Source: Actinomycetota bacterium
Lineage (GTDB): Bacteria > Actinomycetota > Thermoleophilia > Gaiellales > Gaiellaceae
Assembly (NCBI GenBank): GCA_013694685.1
Contig: JACDBY010000097.1
Span: 1 to 17,189 of the forward strand
Direction of reading: 5' to 3'
DNA: 17,189 nt
Notes under the pieces: model-generated
The model's input: the letters and a program-made list of their open reading frames with translations, nothing else
Database searches by the model: none
Told to the model about the DNA's origin: nothing
Translations under genes and position numbers: made by a program
In this document: positions 11,673-17,189 of the stretch, in pieces
Numbering within the stretch: position 1 is the first letter of the stretch
Layout of the letters: each line of letters starts with the position of its first letter

Positions 11673-13878
11673 GACGCCTGCTCCTCGGCGACGCCGGGTT
11701 CCGGCGTCTCGGACGCCCGGCCCTCGTCGAGCCGCCGCAGGAAGCTCGAGAGGTGGTGCCTCCGCTCGTCGGGCGTCCGTGTCGAGGGAGCGGCGCCGAG
11801 CGTCCGCTCGCCCATCGCCTCGACCGGGGCGGGCTCCACGGGTCGGGGCTCGAGAATCGCTTGCACGCGCTGGGGAAGCGCCCCCGCCACGAGCGCTGCC
11901 TCGCCGTTCGGGTGAGGCTCTGCGCTCGCGACGACTGCGGGTGGCTCCTGTACTTCCACGCCATCGCCATGGCCGTTCGTGCCCGCGGCCGCCACAGGCC
12001 GCGGCTCTCGCACGGGGACGTCCATGACGAGCTCGGGTGGCAGCGACACGGAGGCGACGATGCCGTCGTAGGCCGACCGCGCCAGCCGGACGGTGACGCC
12101 GTGACGTGCGGCGAGGCGGCCGGCGACGTAGAGGCCGAGCGTTCGCGAGAGGTCGAGGCCCGGTTCGGGCGGGTTGGCGAGAAGCTCGTTCGCCTCCTCC
12201 AGCTGCTCGTCGCTCATCCCCATGCCGGTGTCGCTGACGTAGACCATGCAGGTCTCTTCGCGGCGCCGGACGAGCACCTCGACCGCCGTGTCGGGTGGCG
12301 AGAAGCGCACGGCGTTGTCGAGCAGCTCGGCGAAGAGGTGTGCGATGTCGAGGGATGCAGCACCGACGACCTCGACGGTGTTCCCCACGCTGCCGCTCGC
12401 GACCTGGATCCGGCGATAGTCCTCGATCTCGGACATCGCTCCCTGGAGGAGCTCGTCGAGAGGGACGGGGTCGCTCCACCTGCGGGAGGGCTCGGAGCCG
12501 GCGAGCACGAGGAGGCTCTCGGCGTTTCGCCGGACGCGCGTCGCCAGATGGTCGAGCTTGAAGAGGTTCTCCAGGACGTCGGGGTCCTTCTCCGCCGACT
12601 CCAGCTCGTCGAGGAGCTCGATCTGCCGCTCGACGAGGCTCTGGTTGCGGCGCGCGAGCTTGACGAAGATGTCGCCGATCCCTTTCCGGAGGAGCTCGGC
12701 GTGATCCTTCGCCACGCCGGCGAACGTGCTCTGGACGGAGTTGAAGGCGCGACCGACCTCTCCGATCTCGTCGCTCCCGAGCCGCTCGAGCAGGATGCTC
12801 TCGCCGATCACGCCCTCTGTCGCCTTCGGGTCGCGCAGGCTCGCGACGATCGCGGGGAGCTGCCGCTCGGCGAAGTAGTGAGCGCCCGCCGCGAGCTGGT
12901 TCAGGCGGCGAACGATGCTGATCAGGAAGACGACGGCCAGGCCGAAGGCGACGACGATCGCGGCGATCCCGATCGCCAGGTAGAGGAGCGCTGACCGCTC
13001 GGCGGCGTCGCGCTTGCCCGCCGCCACTCGCTCGATGTCTCTCCCGACCGAGCGGGTGAACGACTCCAGGAGACGGATCCTCCGCTCCATCGCCGGGACG
13101 AATGTCGTCGTGTCCACCGCGAGCGGGCTGCCGACCGCCGTCTCTTCGACGGAGTCGATCGCAGCCTTCGCCGTCGCGGCGGTGCGGTCCTGCGAGACGT
13201 CTGCGAGATCGGCGCGCTGCCCGGACGAGGCCGTCGTCCTGAAGATCTCCAGCGCAACCTCCTCCTCGGCCTGCTGACCGGTGATCCCTCGTAGGGACTC
13301 TCTCGTGACCGGGCCCCCGGCCACGGCCTGGGTGATCCGGTGGAAGAGGTCGGCGCGCCGCTCGTTGGCGACGAGCAGCGAGGTGTAGCCGAGGGCCGAC
13401 CGCGCGAGCTCACCGTCGTTCGTGATCGTCCTGGCTGCGGCCGAGCCGAGGTCGTCCACGAGGGCGTTCGTCAACGCGCCCGCCAGCTCCCCGTCGGTTC
13501 GGGCTTTCGGTGAGGCAGCCTCGTAGTTCCGGAGGGCGGTCTCCACGCTCTCGATCGCCGCGGCGAAGCCCGGTCCGTAGCTTGCGAGGTCGAAGCCTGC
13601 GAGCGCCATGTTCAGCGTCCGGATGTCGGCTTCGGTCTCGAGCTGGGCCGTCCGAAGGCGGCGCGCGATGTCGTTCGTCTGTGGGAGTGCGGCGAGGGCG
13701 ACCTGGAGCTGGACACCGTCGCGGAGGTCGTTCCCCGTCCCGACGAGCTCGACGAGTCGCCGCGCGTTCTGCGCTTCGCTCGCGTCGCCGCGGCGATCCT
13801 GCACCTCCACCCCGACGACGGCTGCAAGCGCGAGCAGCGGGAGGAGAAGGACGACGAGGAGCTCCACTGGATCTTCAT
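11669..13878 (-). CDS. cvnA: Conservon membrane sensor histidine kinase-like protein (CvnA-like), probable frameshift at start
   Basis: About 735 residues. TM1 is LLVVLLLPLLALAAVV near the N-terminus. An extracytoplasmic sensor of about 270 residues follows, rich in helices, resembling nitrate-sensor-type domains. TM2 (LLYLAIGIAAIVVAFGLAVV, about 295-320) precedes a HAMP region, an atypical dimerisation helix with KLDHLATRVRRNAESLLVL (about 435-455), and a HATPase domain: N box HLFAELLDNAVRFSPP (about 510-525), G1 VSDTGMGMS (about 543-551), G2 LGLYVAGRLAARHG. The last 115 residues are Pro/Ala/Glu-rich. The best ribosome site (GGAGGGGGA) and an ATGA overlap with the upstream stop point to ATG 13878, reading MKIQW, but the frame needs one extra base around 13865. 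Read as is, translation would start at GTG 13867 (732 aa). Confidence 0.86.
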
Positions 13879-14891
13879 GTTCCCCCTCCGAAGCTGACGA
13901 TCGGGTCTCTGCTGTCGCTGCCTGCGAGACTCGAATCCCCCGGTGACGCTTGACCCGTCGGAGCTCCGGCCCTAGGCAGGTTCTCGGCTCGTGGGATCCC
14001 GTCTCGTTCGTGCTCGTGGGGGTGGTCGTCGGTCTCGGGGACGCGCTGACCCCAGGTAACGAGGCGCGGTCGCGCGTCGCCTCCGACAAGCCTCTCGGCC
14101 AGCGCGTCCAGCCTCATCTCCAGTCGAAGCTGGCTCTCGGCAAGAGCGCGCTCCCGCCCCGCGAACGCGCTCGTCGACGATTCCAGGTCGGCCGCGAGAG
14201 AGTCCACCCTGGCTGCGACGGCGTCGACCAGCGTCGGCGACTCGCCCGGTCCCGGGCCCGTCGCGTGCGCGTTGCCCGCCTCGACCTGTGCCAGGAGGGA
14301 CTCGATCGCCTGTCGCACCGCGACGACGACCGAATCGAGCTTGGTACTGCCGGTCTCGAGCTCGGTCGAGAGCTCGCCCAGCGCCCGCTCGTGTGCCGTG
14401 ATGCCAGCTCGCGCAGCCTCGGCGGTACTCGAGAGCGAGTCGAGTCGGCCCACGAGCGCCTCCTGGGACTGCCGGAGCGCCTTCACGTCGTCGACGAGCC
14501 CGGTGACCGTGCGCTGGAGCGCCTCGACCGGCCCGCGATCGATACGCCGGTGGAAGTCGGCGACCGCCGCGTCGACCCGGCCCTGCACGTCGGCCACCTC
14601 GCGGCGGATCGCGGCAAGCTCCCGCTCCCGGGCGACGAGCCCGGAGGATGCGGCCCTCGCCGTATCCGACAGCGTGTCGACGCGCTGCGCGAGAACCTCG
14701 ACACGGTCCGTCAGGCGATCCGAGAGAGCCCGACTCCCTGCGGGGGTCTCCCCCGTGCCGGAGCGCGCGCGCAGCTGCGCGTCGAGCTCGCGCACCTGCG
14801 CCTCGAGCGCCTCGACCCGAGCCAGACGAGGATCTTCCGGCCCGCTCGCCGAGACGTCGTGCCCCGACTCCTCACCCCAGGCGGCGCCCAC
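13875..14891 (-). CDS. Coiled-coil protein coupled to the conservon
   Basis: 338 residues from GTG 14891, with no signal peptide or membrane segment. From about 20 to 260 it is an almost continuous coiled coil with heptad-like repeats: RVEALEAQVRELDAQLRAR, DRLTDRVEVLAQRVDTLSDT, IRREVADVQGRVDAAVADF, TVTGLVDDVKALRQSQEALV, VDSLAADLE and LRLEMRLDALAERL. The last 80 residues are Pro/Gly/Ser/Asp-rich and likely disordered. Its TGA overlaps the proposed cvnA start (ATGA, 13878-13875), and it is the first gene of the five-gene overlapping operon. I know no such gene in the standard conservon. A scaffold, or a ligand of the kinase's cytoplasmic part, is an inference. The start has weak ribosome-site support. 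Confidence 0.72.
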   Translation of the reverse strand: MGAAWGEESGHDVSASGPEDPRLARVEALEAQVRELDAQLRARSGTGETPAGSRALSDRLTDRVEVLAQRVDTLSDTARAASSGLVARERELAAIRREVADVQGRVDAAVADFHRRIDRGPVEALQRTVTGLVDDVKALRQSQEALVGRLDSLSSTAEAARAGITAHERALGELSTELETGSTKLDSVVVAVRQAIESLLAQVEAGNAHATGPGPGESPTLVDAVAARVDSLAADLESSTSAFAGRERALAESQLRLEMRLDALAERLVGGDARPRLVTWGQRVPETDDHPHEHERDGIPRAENLPRAGAPTGQASPGDSSLAGSDSRDPIVSFGGGT

Positions 14892-15097
14892 GTTCTAGTC
14901 TGCGAGGGGCTCGCCGTTTTCGCATGCCGGCCGACGCGCGTCGAGGCGTCGTCCCCCACCCGGCAGCGGATCTTTCACGGAGCCGCACGACATGTGCAAG
15001 GCCTATCGGAGGGATCCGCCCTGCGCTCGCTCACCCGTCTCAGGGAGCTTTCACGCCCCCCAACGGGGGTATGGCCACGGTCTGTGGGCGGTGCCCG
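14892..15097. other. Upstream region of the conservon operon
   Basis: No gene is seen. It should contain the minus-strand promoter of the coiled-coil-cvn operon, but no clear -35/-10 pair could be picked. On the plus strand GCTTT (15047-15051), 15 bases and GGGTAT (15067-15072) resemble a SigB-type promoter pointing antisense to the DUF1059 gene. Confidence 0.3.
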
Positions 15098-15128
15098 GCC
15101 GGGCTTCGAGCCCGGGTTCGAGCCCGGC
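15098..15128 (-). terminator. GC-rich hairpin abutting the DUF1059 stop
   Basis: CCGGGCT-TCG-AGCCCGG (15099-15115) is a perfect 7-bp hairpin, and the sequence TTCGAGCCCGG is repeated at once after it, so that GCCGGGCT/AGCCCGGC (15098-15105 and 15121-15128) can also pair. It ends at the base next to the stop codon of the DUF1059 gene; a terminator is the simplest reading. Confidence 0.5.
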
Positions 15129-15284
15129 TCAGTGCTCGTGCGCCATCTCCAGAATCTGCTCGCGCGAGTACTTACCCACCATGTCCGGATGATCCTCGAC
15201 GACGTGCGCCTCGACGTTCGTCACGAGCTCGTCGTCGGTCTCGCCCTCGACGTCCTTCCCACACGGACAGTGCACGACCTTCAC
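15129..15284 (-). CDS. DUF1059 small protein
   Basis: 51 residues from GTG 15284 with a strong GAGGAGG ribosome site 5 bases upstream. The DUF1059 pattern is plain: VKVVHCPCGKDVEGETDDEL, VEAHVVEDHPDM, then the C-terminal SREQILEMAHEH. The CxC near the N-terminus and the His residues of AHVVEDH and the C-terminus could bind a metal (inference). Function is unknown for the family. A longer frame to 15338 is less likely given the ribosome site. It diverges from the peptidase gene with 75 bases between starts, which must hold both promoters. Confidence 0.85.
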   Translation of the reverse strand: MKVVHCPCGKDVEGETDDELVTNVEAHVVEDHPDMVGKYSREQILEMAHEH

Positions 15285-15359
15285 GTCGACCTCCTCGATC
15301 GCGGATGAAGATCGGACACTACTCCGAGGACCTTTCACGGATGGTTACGGTAGGAGCTC

Positions 15360-16109
15360 GTGACCGGGAACCTCCTCGAGGGCTGGCGGGTGGAAGCGTA
15401 CGGCCGCTCGGGAGACGGCTCGGCGCTACGTGTCTTTCTGCCGGCGGTCGACGGTCCGGTCGACGGTCTCCTCGTCGCGGCGCAGCATGGCGAGGAGGGG
15501 GCGACCGCTCTGCTCGTCCGGCGCCTGCTCGAGCGGGTCACGGGCCACGAGACACGATGGGCGGTCGTCCCTGTCGCAAATCCCGACGGGCTCCTGAACG
15601 GGACGCGTCAGAATGCGGCCGGTGTCGACCTGAATCGCAACTTTCCCTCCGCGACCTGGCTGCCGGACGACTCGTTCACCTACCCACCCGGGATCTCGGA
15701 CGAGCGTCGGATCGTCGAGAACCGCACGAATCTCTCTTCACCCGGCCAGCACGCGGCCTCGGAGCCCGAGACCCGCGCGCTGATGGAGCTCGTCGACCGG
15801 CTCCGGCCGCCGCTCGTGGTCGACGTCCACAGCCCGCTCGAGCTGCTCTTGCCGCGCGATGACGTGCCGGCAGGGGTCGTCGAGTCGCTGAGCCGGTCGG
15901 CCGACCTGCCGATCGTCGACGACGTCGGCGGACCGTGCCCGGGGGCGTTCGACGACTGGCTCTCCGACCGCCGGATCCCCACGATCGTCTACGAGGTCGA
16001 GCACGCCGGCCTCCCGGCGCTCTGTGCCCGGCACCTGCCCGGGCTGGAGGCGCTCCTGCGGACGAGCCGCACGAGCGACGCCGAGAGCGCGAGCATCGAC
16101 CGGCGCTAG
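15360..16109 (+). CDS. M14-family zinc peptidase, MpaA (murein peptide amidase)-like
   Basis: 249 residues from GTG 15360 (AGGAG 3 bases upstream). M14 carboxypeptidase signature: AAQHGEEGATA with zinc ligands His 43 and Glu 46, VVPVANPDGLLNGTR, GVDLNRNFP (Asn 91-Arg 93 substrate binding), SEPETRAL, VDVHSP with zinc ligand His 157, and YEVEHAG carrying the catalytic Glu (214, or 212). The size and the LNRNFP/HGEE context match MpaA-type amidases, which cleave gamma-D-glutamyl-diaminopimelate bonds in recycled peptidoglycan peptides. There is no signal peptide, consistent with cytoplasmic recycling. Substrate is inferred from the subfamily only. Confidence 0.84.
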   Translation: MTGNLLEGWRVEAYGRSGDGSALRVFLPAVDGPVDGLLVAAQHGEEGATALLVRRLLERVTGHETRWAVVPVANPDGLLNGTRQNAAGVDLNRNFPSATWLPDDSFTYPPGISDERRIVENRTNLSSPGQHAASEPETRALMELVDRLRPPLVVDVHSPLELLLPRDDVPAGVVESLSRSADLPIVDDVGGPCPGAFDDWLSDRRIPTIVYEVEHAGLPALCARHLPGLEALLRTSRTSDAESASIDRR

Positions 16110-16138
16110 AGCTGCTCACATCCCGAGGGAGCTTGCAC

Positions 16139-16351
16139 GTGGACGCCGATCAAATTCTCGCTTTCCGACTGGCCCGCTCCGGGCTCGCCGTCCGGGGCGC
16201 ACGCGATCTCGCGGATGCGGTGGCCTGCCCCGCCTCGGACTACGCTCGGGACGCGGCGCTCCTGCTCCTGAAGGACGACATGCGTGCGCTCGAGTCGCCA
16301 CCCGCTGCCAAGGGCATCCGCCTCGACGAGGCCGCGCTCGTTCTCGCCTGA
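16139..16351 (+). CDS. Hypothetical 70-aa protein
   Basis: GTG 16139 is preceded by GAGGGA 8 bases upstream, 29 bases after the peptidase stop. The beginning (DADQILAFRLARSGLAVRGA, then DLADAVACPASDYARDAALL) resembles the first helices of the large actinobacterial winged-helix DNA-binding family (AlkZ-like), in which such a start is followed by some 300 more residues. Here the frame stops after LDEAALVLA and no continuation is visible in other frames before the convergent transglutaminase. It may be a remnant, or a small protein in its own right. Third-position GC is high, supporting translation. Confidence 0.5.
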   Translation: MDADQILAFRLARSGLAVRGARDLADAVACPASDYARDAALLLLKDDMRALESPPAAKGIRLDEAALVLA

Positions 16352-16377
16352 CCTCGATTGCGCAGGGCTGACGTCAA

Positions 16378-17189
16378 TCAGGCGGTTCGCACCGGGCCAG
16401 GACGCCGGCGCCGCGGCGGTCGCACGTAGTCGACCCGGGTGACGGCCGCGCGCTTCTGCGTCGTCAGCGTCCCGCCATAGGGCGCGTCGAAGGTGCCCGA
16501 GGTCGGAGGTACGTCGCAGTAGTCGCGGCCGACCGCGACCGTGAGGTACCTGAGGGTCGCGTGGCGATCGTGGGTCGGGTCGATCGGCACCGCCTGCAGC
16601 GCTCCCTCGTCCTGCGGGTGCCGAACCAGCACCTCGACCCAGGCATGCGAGCCGCCGTCGCCAAGCACATGACCCGAGACGTAGCGGGCAGGGAGCTCGC
16701 AGAGGCGGCAGAGGGTCAGCATGCAGTGCGCGTAGTCCTGACAGACACCGACGCCGGCCGCCCACGCCTCCGCCGCGGTCGTCGTCACCTCCGTGAGGCC
16801 CCAGCGGTACTCGAAGTGGTCGTACACGCGGCTCGAGATCTGCTCGGCGAGTTCCACGCCCCGCGCACCCGTCTTCTGAAGCTCAGCCGCCACCGCGCAC
16901 AGCGCTTCATCCGGCCGGGTCAGGCGGGAGGGATCGCAGAAACGCTGGTCGGACGAGATCGCATCGGGCGTATCCCTCCCGTCGACGGCGGACTCCCGCT
17001 CGACCACGGCCCAGGTGGTGAACGTGACGTCGCGCTCGACGTGCTCCAGGCCGAGATCGAGAACCACGTTCCCGAAGGTGTCGTACGAGCGCTCGATGTC
17101 GACGTCGCAGCCGGAGATCCGAAGCTTGTGGGTCAGCAGGCGCTGTTCGTCGTGGAAGTCGGGCGGCACGACCATCAGCCGGTGACGCA
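16378..17189 (-). CDS. Transglutaminase-like cysteine protease family protein (5' partial)
   Basis: The frame is open through the right edge, so the start is outside the window; an internal ATG at 17175 is unlikely to be the true start because the family's N-terminal beta domain (RLMVVPPDF...QRLLTHKLRI, DTFGNVVLDLGL) is already under way. The transglutaminase core follows: GVGVCQDYAHCM with the catalytic Cys (145 counted from that Met), RYVSGHVLG, GGSHAWVEV with His 177, and PIDPTHDR with Asp 199, a complete triad. Proteins of this layout are predicted cytoplasmic peptidases or crosslinkers; the true reaction is unknown. The tail is Arg/Pro-rich. It converges with the 70-aa gene, with 26 bases between stops. 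Confidence 0.87.
   Translation of the reverse strand, partial: RHRLMVVPPDFHDEQRLLTHKLRISGCDVDIERSYDTFGNVVLDLGLEHVERDVTFTTWAVVERESAVDGRDTPDAISSDQRFCDPSRLTRPDEALCAVAAELQKTGARGVELAEQISSRVYDHFEYRWGLTEVTTTAAEAWAAGVGVCQDYAHCMLTLCRLCELPARYVSGHVLGDGGSHAWVEVLVRHPQDEGALQAVPIDPTHDRHATLRYLTVAVGRDYCDVPPTSGTFDAPYGGTLTTQKRAAVTRVDYVRPPRRRRPGPVRTA

Noticed and set aside
10278..12994. Long plus-strand frames over the conservon (up to 545 aa)
   Set aside because: They are Arg/Glu-rich shadows of minus-strand genes whose products are clear CvnA-D homologues.
13950..15308. 452-aa plus-strand frame over the coiled-coil gene
   Set aside because: It mirrors the coiled-coil coding frame and has no motifs of its own; the minus-strand gene fits the operon by ATGA overlap.
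16369..16376. TGACGTCA palindrome and GCCTGA/TCAGGC arms between convergent stops
   Set aside because: The arms arise from the two opposed TGA stop codons and the palindrome is only 8 bp; no support for a regulatory site or terminator.
1..17189. CRISPR array, rRNA or complete tRNA genes
   Set aside because: No regularly spaced repeats and no rRNA or full tRNA signatures were seen on either strand.

Overview
This is a high-GC window with strongly GC-biased third codon positions and frequent GTG starts. It most likely comes from an Actinomycetota genome, and gene content hints at Thermoleophilia (Gaiellales/Solirubrobacterales). The main support is a complete actinobacterial conservon (sensor kinase, roadblock, DUF742, small GTPase), plus a DUF892 ferritin-like protein, a DUF1059 protein, and STAS and anti-sigma-kinase-like proteins. 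The class-level placement is inference.

Layout. (1) 1-1444: a type IV toxin-antitoxin pair (AbiEi partial, AbiEii with a one-base frameshift). (2) 1445-1823: no gene. It holds short repeats and a 3' half of a tRNA-Asp gene beginning in the anticodon stem, which looks like the attR scar of an integrative element carrying the AbiE pair on its left. (3) 1824-2887: an intact small Cys-motif protein, then gene wreckage: a chimera of the N-terminus of that same family with the C-terminus of an NrtR/Nudix-type regulator, and a zinc-type alcohol dehydrogenase with its centre deleted. (4) 2871-3542, minus strand: tiny membrane or hypothetical proteins. (5) 3787-4254 (minus) diverges from 4333-8022 (plus): a glycogen-debranching-type glycosidase overlapping a GT4 glycosyltransferase, then a DUF892 stress protein with a possible SigB-type promoter. 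(6) 8308-9326: a short leader ORF coupled to a STAS protein, then an RsbW-like ATPase. (7) 9413-9881 (minus): secreted intradiol-dioxygenase-like protein with a frameshift, divergent from a 60-aa hydrophilic ORF with another SigB-like promoter. (8) 10202-10227: a perfect hairpin between convergent units. (9) 10251-14891 (minus): five overlapping genes, a coiled-coil protein and then cvnA-B-C-D. (10) 15129-17189: DUF1059, an M14 MpaA-like peptidase, a 70-aa protein and a partial transglutaminase.

Together the region looks like the border of a mobile island next to stress and carbohydrate genes and a polycistronic GTPase signalling operon. The least routine features are the coiled-coil gene translationally coupled to the conservon, the 46-aa leader ORF before the STAS gene, and the island boundary. 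Several genes are broken by single-base indels, most of them explained by one missing base in a homopolymer, so consensus sequencing error must be considered before calling them pseudogenes.
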